The notes: a model not told the origin generated them from the sequence alone. 8,437 nucleotides of DNA from Opitutus sp. GAS368 (GCA_945862035.1 CAMAXB010000128.1:1-8437); one strand, 5' to 3'; shown: positions 1-5,627, counted from the stretch's first letter. Made by a program: numbers and translations.

Positions 1-153
1 CCCCTCTCCTTCCGCGGCCGGCTCCGCGTCGCCCCGCAGTGGGACGCCGGCTGGCTCTCCAGCATCTATCAGCTCGAGGCCGATGCCCTCGACCGGCCCG
101 CCGCCGTCACCGAGCGCCCCTTCCAATTTCCGGCCGACGGCGGCCGCCACTGA
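1..153 (+). CDS. C-terminal end of an unrecognised protein (5' truncated by the window)
   Basis: Frame 1 is open from the first base to a TGA at 151-153 and gives the last 50 residues of a protein. The codons end almost always in G or C. The peptide has a realistic mix with two Trp and aromatic residues (WDAGWLSSIYQLEADAL), whereas frame 2 gives Pro/Ser/Ala-rich low complexity typical of an off-frame reading. I do not recognise the family. It ends 34 bases before the membrane protein gene on the same strand, so the two may share a transcript. Function cannot be assigned from this fragment. Confidence 0.6.
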   Translation, partial: PLSFRGRLRVAPQWDAGWLSSIYQLEADALDRPAAVTERPFQFPADGGRH

Positions 154-187
154 TCATTCCCTTCCCCTTCGCCCGCTCCCCGTCTTC

Positions 188-835
188 ATGACTGCAACGC
201 CCGACAGTCCCTTCCTTTTCATCACCGCCACCGGCTTCGCCGTCGCGCTCCTCCACGCCGCGATCCCGACGCACTGGCTGCCGTTCGTCATGGTCGGACG
301 GGCGCGCGGATGGACCCAGCGCCAGGTGCTCTTCGCCGTCGCGCTGGCGGGCGGCGGACACATCCTGACCACCACCCTGCTCGGCACCGGCCTCGCCTGG
401 TTCGGCTTCGAACTGAGCGAGGCGTTTGACCACGCGTTCCATCTGGCCGTGGCCGCCCTGCTCATCGGCCTGGGTGCCTGGCTGGCCTTGCGCACCCCCC
501 ACGGCACGAGTTGCGACCACTGCCAGGGGCGACCCAGCCAGCTCATCCCAGAGGCCACAGATCACGCCGCCCTGTGGGGCCTGTTTGTCACGCTGACGCT
601 ATCGCCCTGCGAACTCTTTCTCCCGGTCTACCTGACCGCCGTGCCCTACGGACCGGCGGGCGTCGTCTGGCTCAGCGCCGTCCTCGCCGCCGCCACGCTC
701 GGCAGCATGCTGACCCTCACCTGGCTCACGCTCAAGGGTACGGCGCGCCTGCCCTGGCTCTCCCGGCCGAATCCGCGCATCCTCGGCCTGCTGCTTTGCG
801 GACTTGGCATCGCGACGGCCGTGGCCGGCCACTGA
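188..835 (+). CDS. Six-helix membrane protein, NicO/UreH-like (possible metal permease)
   Basis: The 215-residue product has about six hydrophobic segments, near residues 9-33, 46-74, 83-101, 126-152, 156-182 and 197-214. Helix 1 carries H23-AAIPT-H29, which has the spacing of the HX4DH signature of NicO/RcnA-type nickel-cobalt transporters and UreH-like proteins, with Thr in place of Asp. Helix 2 has a GGHILTTTLLG stretch like the second motif of that superfamily, and helix 4 has SPCE (C141, E142). The loop between helices 3 and 4 contains CDHC (109-112), a possible metal site. I chose ATG 188 because the upstream ATG at 83 overlaps the preceding gene and adds a Pro/Ser-rich stretch before the first helix. 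No Shine-Dalgarno is visible. The following CobW GTPase supports a metal role. The superfamily is fairly likely; the substrate is unknown, and a thiol-redox (DsbD-like) or sulfite-exporter-like role remains possible. Confidence 0.7.
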   Translation: MTATPDSPFLFITATGFAVALLHAAIPTHWLPFVMVGRARGWTQRQVLFAVALAGGGHILTTTLLGTGLAWFGFELSEAFDHAFHLAVAALLIGLGAWLALRTPHGTSCDHCQGRPSQLIPEATDHAALWGLFVTLTLSPCELFLPVYLTAVPYGPAGVVWLSAVLAAATLGSMLTLTWLTLKGTARLPWLSRPNPRILGLLLCGLGIATAVAGH

Positions 836-929
836 AATGCACCAGCCAAGCCGCTTGCCTCTGCCTGGAATCTTCCCTCTCTATCGGTGATCACGGCCAC
901 CTGAGGGTGGCAGCATCCGTCTCCTCTTC

Positions 930-2360
930 ATGTCCAACGACACGCCCATTCCCGTCACCGTCCTTACCGGCTTCCTCGGCGCCGGCAAGACCACCCTGCT
1001 CAATCGCATCCTCACCGAGCAGCATGGCCGCAAGCTGGCCGTGATCGAGAACGAGTTCGGGGAGGTCGGGGTCGATAACCAGCTCGTGATCCAGAGCGAC
1101 GAGGAGATTTTTGAGATGAACAACGGCTGCATCTGCTGCAGCGTCCGCGGTGATCTCATCCGCATCCTCGGCCGGCTGATGAAACGCAAGGATCGCCTCG
1201 ACGGCATCCTGATCGAAACGACCGGCCTCGCCGACCCCGGCCCGGTGGCGCAGACGTTTTTCACCGACGACGAGATGCGCAGCCGGTTCCGGCTCGACGC
1301 GATCGTGACCGTCGTCGACGCGCGACATGTCCTGCTGCACCTCGGCGATTCCCCCGAGGTCAAGAAGCAGATCGCCTTCGCCGACGTCCTGATCCTCAAC
1401 AAGACGGATCTGGTCACACCTGCCGAGCTCGACGCTCTGGAGGCGCGGATCCGCAAGATGAACGCCTACGCCAAGGTCCATCGCGCCCAGAACTCCGCCG
1501 TCGACCTCAAGCACGTGCTCGACGTCGGCGGGTTCAATCTCTCCCGCGCGACGGAGATCGACCCGAAGTTTATGGAGCCGTCGTACCCCTTCGAATGGGC
1601 CGGCGCCTATCCCCTTCCGGCCGGCACGCTCGATCTGGTGATTGGACATGCCGACCACGATCATGATCATGACCACGACCACGCGGGCCATGATCATGCT
1701 CATGGCCACGGCGAGGACGGGCATCATCACCACCATCATCAGGGCAACGAGAACGAGCTCGATGTGGTCATCCTGCCCGTCAAGTCGCTCGATGCCGCCG
1801 ACCTCGACGCGGCCCGCGACCAGGCCGTGGTGCTCTTCTCGGATTGGGAGAGTCGCGTGAAGGCCGGCGATCCCGTCATGCCAGGCGCAGTTCTGCACCG
1901 CCTGCTGCTCGACGAGGGTCATGGCCACTACCCGCTCACGATCAAGACCCCCGGCCACTACCTGGTCTTCGAAGGCTGCGGCGAGGAGCCGCTGCACATC
2001 CAGCAGGGCGGAGAGAACATCCGGCCGGTCTGGCAGCAGGACTTTGAGCACACCCACTCCCACGAGGAGGACGTCACTTCCGTGGGCATCAGCACCACCG
2101 GCGAGCTCGACGGCAAGCGCCTCAACGACTGGATCAACGAACTGCTCAAGACCAAGGGCAACGACCTCTACCGCATGAAGGGCGTGCTCAGCATCAAGGG
2201 GTCAGACAAGCGCCTCGTTTTTCAGGGTGTCCACATGCTCTTCGACGCCAAGTTCGATCGTCCGTGGGGCAAGGATCCTCGGACCAACACGCTCGTCTTT
2301 ATCGGCAAGAGCCTCGACCGCGCGGCCCTCAACGAGGGTTTCAAGAGCTGCCTCGTCTGA
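930..2360 (+). CDS. COG0523/CobW-family GTPase with His-rich metal-binding segment and extra domain
   Basis: This 476-residue protein is a G3E P-loop GTPase of the CobW/COG0523 metal-chaperone family, which uses GTP hydrolysis to deliver Zn, Co or other metals to client proteins. Visible motifs are Walker A GFLGAGKT (14-21), ENEFGEVGVD (40-49), the metal-binding CICC (C67, C69, C70), ETTG (96-99) and base-recognition NKTD (157-160). Residues 240-270 form a His/Asp run of HDHDHDH and HHHHHH type, which should bind several metal ions. The CobW C-terminal domain lies at about 383-476 and ends in SCLV. Between them, residues about 271-382 are an extra segment containing LHRLLLDEGHGHYPL and TPGHYLVFEGCGEEP; it makes the protein longer than the usual 320-400 residues. 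The gene lies 94 bases after the membrane protein gene on the same strand and has no clear Shine-Dalgarno. The family is certain; zinc as the cargo is an inference from the His-rich region and context. Confidence 0.95.
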   Translation: MSNDTPIPVTVLTGFLGAGKTTLLNRILTEQHGRKLAVIENEFGEVGVDNQLVIQSDEEIFEMNNGCICCSVRGDLIRILGRLMKRKDRLDGILIETTGLADPGPVAQTFFTDDEMRSRFRLDAIVTVVDARHVLLHLGDSPEVKKQIAFADVLILNKTDLVTPAELDALEARIRKMNAYAKVHRAQNSAVDLKHVLDVGGFNLSRATEIDPKFMEPSYPFEWAGAYPLPAGTLDLVIGHADHDHDHDHDHAGHDHAHGHGEDGHHHHHHQGNENELDVVILPVKSLDAADLDAARDQAVVLFSDWESRVKAGDPVMPGAVLHRLLLDEGHGHYPLTIKTPGHYLVFEGCGEEPLHIQQGGENIRPVWQQDFEHTHSHEEDVTSVGISTTGELDGKRLNDWINELLKTKGNDLYRMKGVLSIKGSDKRLVFQGVHMLFDAKFDRPWGKDPRTNTLVFIGKSLDRAALNEGFKSCLV

Positions 2361-2423
2361 GTAGGAGAACCGGCGGCGGACAGCGCCCGCGAATCACGCG
2401 AATCGGCGCGAATTTGAAGCTGT

Positions 2424-2504
2424 ACCACGAAAAACACGAAACACACTAAAGTGTCGGACTCGGAGATCTAAGTCCCATTTCGTGTGTTTCGTGTTTTTCG
2501 TGGT
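2424..2504. repeat. Perfect 23-bp inverted repeat in a convergent spacer
   Basis: The arm at 2424-2446 (accacgaaaaacacgaaac...) is matched without error by its reverse complement at 2482-2504, with 35 bases between. Just before it, 2388-2412 holds a related imperfect repeat of 'cgcgaat' units. The element fills the gap between the convergent CobW and FMN-reductase genes. It resembles dispersed low-complexity palindromes that I remember from Verrucomicrobia and Planctomycetes spacers. A transcript of either strand could fold into a long hairpin, so it may act as a bidirectional transcript end, but no classic U-tract stem follows. Confidence 0.85.
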
Positions 2505-2534
2505 GAAAAATCGTTTCTGCCGAGGACTCGCAGC

Positions 2535-3098
2535 TCAGCTGATCTTTCGGGTCAACTCCACTAGGCTGGCGGCGAGGGCCTTGAGCGACTTGAGGGCGCG
2601 GGCGTCCGTCAGGCGGCCTTCCGCGTGAAAGGCCTTGTCGGCCTGCGCGAGCGTGGTCCCGCCGGGCACCACGTGACACCCCAGCTTGAAGAGAAGCTGC
2701 TGCGCCTGCTGGAGCGACTTCGCGCCCCCGAAAGGACCCGGCGAGGCCGAGACGACCGCGGCGACTTTTCCGGCAAAGGGGTTGGCGTCGGCGCGCGTGC
2801 ACCAATCGATCGTGTTCTTGAGCAAGGGCGTGACGTTCCCGTTGTACTCGGGTGAGGCAACGAGCAGCCCGTGGTGGGATTGGATCAGCGCAACCAGAGC
2901 CGCGGCCGCGGGCGGCAAGCCCTGGGCGTCCTCGAGGTCGCCGTGATACAAGGGCAGTACGTGGTCATTGAGATCGATCAGCGTGACGTCCGCCCCCGCC
3001 GCGCGCGCCGCCTCCACCGCGGCGACCAGCAGCTTCCGATTGAGTGAGCCCCGGCGGGCGCTCCCGGCAAAGGCAAGCAGGCGGACAGCGGTGACCAT
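2535..3098 (-). CDS. NADPH-dependent FMN reductase (flavodoxin-like fold)
   Basis: The 187-residue product is a member of the NADPH-dependent FMN reductase family, small cytosolic flavoproteins that reduce free FMN, quinones, azo dyes or metal ions such as chromate and ferric iron. The FMN-phosphate loop GSARRGSLN is at residues 12-20. The signature SPEYNGNVTPLLKNTIDW follows at 82-99, and SPGPFGG at 119-125 is the second flavin-binding loop. Length is normal for the family. The start at 3096-3098 gives MVTAVRLLAFAGSARRGS, beginning directly with the first beta strand. An in-frame ATG 45 bases further upstream would add a Gly/Arg-rich tail read through a G-run tract and is rejected. The gene is convergent with the CobW gene and divergent from the WD40 gene, sharing the palindrome-containing spacer with the latter. 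The physiological substrate cannot be told. Confidence 0.92.
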   Translation of the reverse strand: MVTAVRLLAFAGSARRGSLNRKLLVAAVEAARAAGADVTLIDLNDHVLPLYHGDLEDAQGLPPAAAALVALIQSHHGLLVASPEYNGNVTPLLKNTIDWCTRADANPFAGKVAAVVSASPGPFGGAKSLQQAQQLLFKLGCHVVPGGTTLAQADKAFHAEGRLTDARALKSLKALAASLVELTRKIS

Positions 3099-3099
3099 G

Positions 3100-3121
3100 C
3101 CCCACCCTGCCCTGCCCCCCC
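3100..3121 (-). promoter_or_regulatory. G-quadruplex-capable tract at the FMN-reductase translation start
   Basis: On the minus strand this reads as four G runs, G7-CA-G3-CA-G3-T-G4, with loops of two, two and one base. That meets the usual G3+N1-7 definition of a quadruplex. It ends one base before the ATG of the FMN reductase, so it covers the place where the ribosome would bind. Further G runs continue upstream at 3131-3141 and 3152-3157. The sequence is seen directly; folding in RNA or DNA and any effect on translation are inferences. Confidence 0.5.
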
Positions 3122-3176
3122 TTAACCGCACCCCAACCCCCACCGTTTCAACCCCCCGCCAACGCCGGACAACGCC

Positions 3177-3209
3177 GCCATCGTGTAACCTATTGGGTTA
3201 CACGATGGC
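3177..3209. promoter_or_regulatory. Long palindrome, candidate Fur/Zur-type operator (site 1)
   Basis: A perfect 14-bp inverted repeat (3177-3190 and 3196-3209) surrounds a 5-base centre. The inner 17 bases, 3185-3201, read GTAACCTATTGGGTTAC on this strand and GTAACCCAATAGGTTAC on the other. The identical 17-mer recurs at 4400-4416. The odd centre, 8-1-8 layout and size are like Fur-family (including Zur) boxes. It lies in the divergent spacer, 76 bases before the WD40 start and about 87 bases upstream of the FMN-reductase start, where one protein could control both. No U-run follows on either strand, which argues against a terminator. The regulator is not in this window; the zinc assignment rests on gene context only. 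Confidence 0.6.
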
Positions 3210-3276
3210 CGCGGCGGGGCTCTCGGGGTGACTCGCGCCTTGCGCGCGACGGGGGCTCCGCGTGTAGTTTTCCGGC

Positions 3277-4359
3277 ATGCAATTGACCAAGCACTGGGCG
3301 GCGCAGCTCGACGACTATGTGATCGACCTCGGTTGGTCACCGGCGGGGACTGAGCTCGCGGCCGTTTCGGCGGCGGGCCCGGTCAGCCTCTTTGCGGCCA
3401 AAGACGGTGCGCGCCAGCACCTGCTCCCCGGGCACACCGACGGCGCCAACGCCCTGGCCTGGCACCCGACTCAACCCCTCCTCGCCACCGGCGGGCAGGA
3501 CGGGAACGTAAAGTTTTGGGACACCGCCAGCGGCCAGCACACCGCCACCACCCCACTGCCCGGCGGCTGGGTCGAACATCTGGCGTGGAGGCCGGGTCGT
3601 GCAGAGAATTCAGAAGTCAGAGGTCAGGTGTCAGTGCCTGAAAATCCGTCCGCTGACCTCCGACCTCTGACCTCTGACATCTGTCTCGCCGCGGCAGCCG
3701 GGCGCAGCCTCGTTTTGCTCAACGGCGACGGGGCGGTACGGCATACCTTCAAGCCGGCACCGAAGACACTCTCGGCGATCGCCTGGCAGCCCGCAGGCGG
3801 TTGCCTTGCCAGCGCCTACTTCGGCGGCGTCTGTCTATGGGATGCGGACGACTATGTGGCGCAAAAGGAGTTTCCCTACGCCAACGGGATCCATGCACTC
3901 GTCTGGTCCCCCGACAACCGCTGGCTCGTCTCCGGAAACCAGGATCCCAGCGTACACCTCTGGCTCCCGGAGGAGGATCAGGAATTCCACATGAGCGGCT
4001 ACGAGGGGAAAGTGAAGGAGTTGTCCTTCGACCAAAGTTCCCGCTGGCTGGCGACCGGGGGCGGCCGGGATGCCTGCCTCTGGGATTGCACCGGGGCCGG
4101 ACCGGAAGGCCGCGAGCCCCTGATGTTCCCGCACGACGCCAAGGTCTGCGCCGTCGCGTTCCAGCACCGACACGGCGTGCTCGCCACAGCATCAGCCGAC
4201 GGCGTGCTCATGCTCTGGAGCCCCGAGCGCAAGCAACCGCTCCGGGCCACCGTCCGTATGCCTGCCGCAGCGACCAAGCTGGTCTGGTCACCCGACGACC
4301 GCCTGCTCGCCGTCGGTAGCGAAAAGGGCATCGTCTACGTCCTCCGCTGCGAGGCCTGA
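3277..4359 (+). CDS. WD40 repeat (beta-propeller) protein with an in-frame repeat insertion
   Basis: The 360-residue protein is made of about eight WD40-type repeats, near residues 14-48, 53-86, 99-152, 164-192, 203-234, 245-273, 289-319 and 331-360. Each shows the pattern 'aW(S/H)Pd..(L/W)LA(T/S)gg.dg.v.lWd', for example LAWHPTQPLLATGGQDGNVKFWD and LVWSPDNRWLVSG. There is no signal peptide or membrane segment, so it is probably a cytosolic scaffold or metal-client protein; no enzyme motif is seen. Blade 3 is longer than the others because residues about 109-136 are encoded by a palindromic repeat inserted in the loop between its first two strands. A candidate operator lies 76 bases upstream and a second follows the gene. 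I faintly recall WD40 proteins beside CobW genes in other bacteria, which would suit a metal-homeostasis role, but this is not established here. No convincing Shine-Dalgarno precedes the ATG. Confidence 0.88.
   Translation: MQLTKHWAAQLDDYVIDLGWSPAGTELAAVSAAGPVSLFAAKDGARQHLLPGHTDGANALAWHPTQPLLATGGQDGNVKFWDTASGQHTATTPLPGGWVEHLAWRPGRAENSEVRGQVSVPENPSADLRPLTSDICLAAAAGRSLVLLNGDGAVRHTFKPAPKTLSAIAWQPAGGCLASAYFGGVCLWDADDYVAQKEFPYANGIHALVWSPDNRWLVSGNQDPSVHLWLPEEDQEFHMSGYEGKVKELSFDQSSRWLATGGGRDACLWDCTGAGPEGREPLMFPHDAKVCAVAFQHRHGVLATASADGVLMLWSPERKQPLRATVRMPAAATKLVWSPDDRLLAVGSEKGIVYVLRCEA
3611..3683. repeat. Palindromic repeat inside the WD40 coding sequence
   Basis: Left arm cagaagtcagaggtcag (3611-3627) pairs with right arm ctgacctctgacatctg (3667-3683), 16 of 17 positions matching. 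Additional gtcag/ctgac copies lie between the arms. The element is made of short 'gaggtca' units, a type of dispersed repeat I remember from Verrucomicrobia and Planctomycetes spacers. Here it sits within a gene, keeps the frame and encodes ENSEVRGQ...ADLRPLTSDIC. The affected stretch, about 3601-3684, is 84 bases or 28 codons. Confidence 0.8.
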
Positions 4360-4397
4360 ACCGGAAATCTCCCTCGACCCCCTGCGACCCGCATCAA

Positions 4398-4418
4398 AAG
4401 TAACCCAATAGGTTACTT
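4398..4418. promoter_or_regulatory. Palindrome, candidate Fur/Zur-type operator (site 2)
   Basis: The core GTAACCCAATAGGTTAC at 4400-4416 is flanked by AA and TT, giving a near-perfect palindrome with one mismatched pair. The 17-base core is identical to site 1 read on the opposite strand, including the non-palindromic position in the centre. The outer arms differ, so the conserved unit is the core itself. It lies 39 bases after the WD40 stop and 33 bases before the next start codon, the position expected for a repressor site controlling the small gene and perhaps the amidase. I could not place a convincing -35/-10 pair around it. Confidence 0.6.
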
Positions 4419-4449
4419 GAACGTCACAAAAACGACTCTGCATTAACCG

Positions 4450-4740
4450 ATGGGCCACTCGTTCATTCCGGTTGAGGGCGCGGAGAACGCCGCGGGCGAT
4501 CCCGCCCACACCAGCGCGATCAAACGCTGGACGCGGGAGGTTCTCGCCATCGATGAAAACGCGCCGATCACCGTCAGCGAGCTGGCCTGCCGGGATCCTG
4601 GATGCCCGCTGCTCGAAACGGTCGTCACGGTGTTCGACGACCGCGGCACCCGGCAATGGCGCTTCACCCGGCCACGCATCGCCGTGACCAAGCTCATGCT
4701 CCAGCAAACCCTCGCGACCCCGCCCCGGCGCGAGGGTTGA
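4450..4740 (+). CDS. Small conserved-looking protein with a CRDPGCP motif, function unknown
   Basis: The 96-residue product has no signal peptide or membrane helix. Its middle reads ITVSELACRDPGCPLLETVVTVF, with two cysteines (C47, C52) in a C-x4-C arrangement followed by Pro. A basic, aromatic end (RQWRFTRPRIAVTKL) follows. I have the impression that small proteins with an 'AC..PGCPP.ET' motif occur next to CobW-family genes in other bacteria, but I cannot name a family with certainty. The Cys pair could bind a metal or form a disulfide. The gene is preceded by operator site 2, and the amidase gene starts 10 bases after its stop, so these two are probably co-transcribed. Codon use is GC-rich and matches the neighbours. 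Antisense frames here are shadows. Confidence 0.75.
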   Translation: MGHSFIPVEGAENAAGDPAHTSAIKRWTREVLAIDENAPITVSELACRDPGCPLLETVVTVFDDRGTRQWRFTRPRIAVTKLMLQQTLATPPRREG

Positions 4741-4750
4741 CGGCAATGGT

Positions 4751-5509
4751 ATGGTACTGGGGTTGACCACGCGGCGCACGTTTCTCCAAACGACCGGGCT
4801 GGCCCTGCTCGGGCTGGCCGGAGGTGCCAGCGATCTGTTCGGACAACGGGCCCCCGTCCGCGAAATCAACTACACCGTGCGCAAGGGCGAAAGCCTCACG
4901 GTTATCGCGCAGAAACACGGCGTCAGCGTCGAGGCGATCAAGGTCCGCAACAAGCTGCGCACCGACTCAATCCAGGCCGGGCAGCGGCTCATCATCCCGA
5001 CGGTCGCCGCCCCAGCTCCCGCCAGCCTGGCGGGCGTGATTGCGGCAACGCGCGGTCTGAACATCCGCCGCGGACGCTGGCGTCACATCGTCGCCCACCA
5101 CAGCGGAATTGAGGACGGCAGCGCGAAATCGTATGATGGAGCCCATCGCCGACGCGGCATGGAGAACGGGCTCGCCTACCACTTCGTGATCGGCAATGGC
5201 CGCGACTCGGGCGACGGCGAGATCGAGATCGGTTCGCGGTGGCGCGGACAGCTCGATGGCGGCCACGTCCGCAATCCCTCCTTCAACGCGTCCGGAATCG
5301 GCATCTGCCTGGTCGGCAATTTCGAGAAGCGTCCGCCCGGACCCAAGCAGCTCGCCGCGTTCACCGCCTTGGTCGACTGGCTGCGGATCGAAGCTCCGCT
5401 CGGCGGACGGCCCGCGTTCACGGTCCACCGGCTGGTTGATCGCAACCGCACGGTGTGCCCGGGACGCCACTTTCCCTATAGCGAGATGAAGCGCCGCTAC
5501 GGCGCCTGA
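4751..5509 (+). CDS. Twin-arginine-exported LysM + N-acetylmuramoyl-L-alanine amidase (type 2/PGRP fold)
   Basis: The 252-residue protein begins with a twin-arginine-like signal, TTRRTFLQTTGLALLGLAGG (RR at 8-9), so it is probably exported folded. A LysM peptidoglycan-binding domain follows at about 40-84 (YTVRKGESLTVIAQKHGVSVEAIKVRN...IQAGQRLIIP). The catalytic domain of the amidase_2/PGRP family spans about 105-250. It shows IVAHHSG (likely zinc ligand H116), the YHFVIGNG strand (143-150), GIGICLVGNF (182-191) and VHRLVDRNRTVCPG with H226 and C236 as the other probable zinc ligands. It would cut the bond between N-acetylmuramic acid and L-alanine in the cell wall. ATG 4751 is chosen because the nearby ATG at 4746 runs into a stop after six codons. 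A GAGGG at 4732-4736 may help initiation. Position behind the small gene and site 2 suggests shared control; amidase paralogs are known in some zinc-limitation regulons. Confidence 0.92.
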   Translation: MVLGLTTRRTFLQTTGLALLGLAGGASDLFGQRAPVREINYTVRKGESLTVIAQKHGVSVEAIKVRNKLRTDSIQAGQRLIIPTVAAPAPASLAGVIAATRGLNIRRGRWRHIVAHHSGIEDGSAKSYDGAHRRRGMENGLAYHFVIGNGRDSGDGEIEIGSRWRGQLDGGHVRNPSFNASGIGICLVGNFEKRPPGPKQLAAFTALVDWLRIEAPLGGRPAFTVHRLVDRNRTVCPGRHFPYSEMKRRYGA

Positions 5510-5536
5510 GCACGACCGGCGTAGCCGTTCGTGGAT

Positions 5537-5566
5537 CTCAGATTTGAGATTTCAAATTTCAAATTC
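5537..5566. repeat. AT-rich low-complexity element
   Basis: A 30-base stretch built from 'atttga' and 'tttcaaat' units stands out from the GC-rich surroundings. Its parts are partly inverted (tttga-gatt-tcaaa). It lies in the convergent spacer between the amidase and the second CobW gene. It resembles a dispersed repeat type that I remember from Verrucomicrobia genomes. Function unknown. Confidence 0.55.
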
Positions 5567-5587
5567 GTGGCGAGCCGCCCGCACGTT

Positions 5588-5622
5588 TCCGCAATCCGCA
5601 TTCCGCATTCCGCAATCCGCAA
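5588..5622. repeat. Five tandem 7-bp repeats (tccgcaa/tccgcat)
   Basis: Five heptamers follow without gaps: tccgcaa, tccgcat, tccgcat, tccgcaa, tccgcaa. The array ends five bases before the stop codon of the minus-strand CobW gene (5628-5630), so it would lie in the 3' end of that transcript. Array length may vary between strains. It is too short and has no spacers, so it is not CRISPR. Confidence 0.85.
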
Positions 5623-5627
5623 CTCCC

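Noticed and set aside
83..187. Longer start (ATG 83) for the membrane protein
   Set aside because: It overlaps the preceding coding frame and adds a Pro/Ser-rich tail of off-frame character before the first helix.
896..911. Small hairpin (gccacc-tgag-ggtggc) before the first CobW start, considered as riboswitch or operator
   Set aside because: The stem is only six base pairs with no conserved riboswitch core and no similarity to the GTAACC palindrome.
891..2063. 390-codon open frame antisense to the first CobW gene
   Set aside because: It is a shadow of high-GC coding: it lies opposite a clear GTPase, and its Met/Val run is only the complement of the His-rich segment.
3177..3209. Site 1 as a rho-independent terminator
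   Set aside because: No U-run follows on either strand, and the core recurs at a second upstream position, which fits an operator better.
3243..3268. Possible -35/-10 pair (TTGCGC, TGTAGT, 17-base gap) before the WD40 gene
   Set aside because: Matches are weak and the transcript would begin almost at the start codon; not strong enough to report as a promoter.
4417..4446. Possible -35 (TTGAAC) and -10 (CATTAA) overlapping site 2
   Set aside because: The predicted transcript start would fall inside the small gene's start codon region, and the -10 match is poor.
5491..5505. GC hairpin (gcgccg-cta-cggcgc) at the amidase stop as a terminator
   Set aside because: The stem lies in the coding end and has no U-tract; GC-rich codons produce such stems easily.
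5588..5622. Heptamer array as CRISPR
   Set aside because: Units are seven bases long with no spacers.
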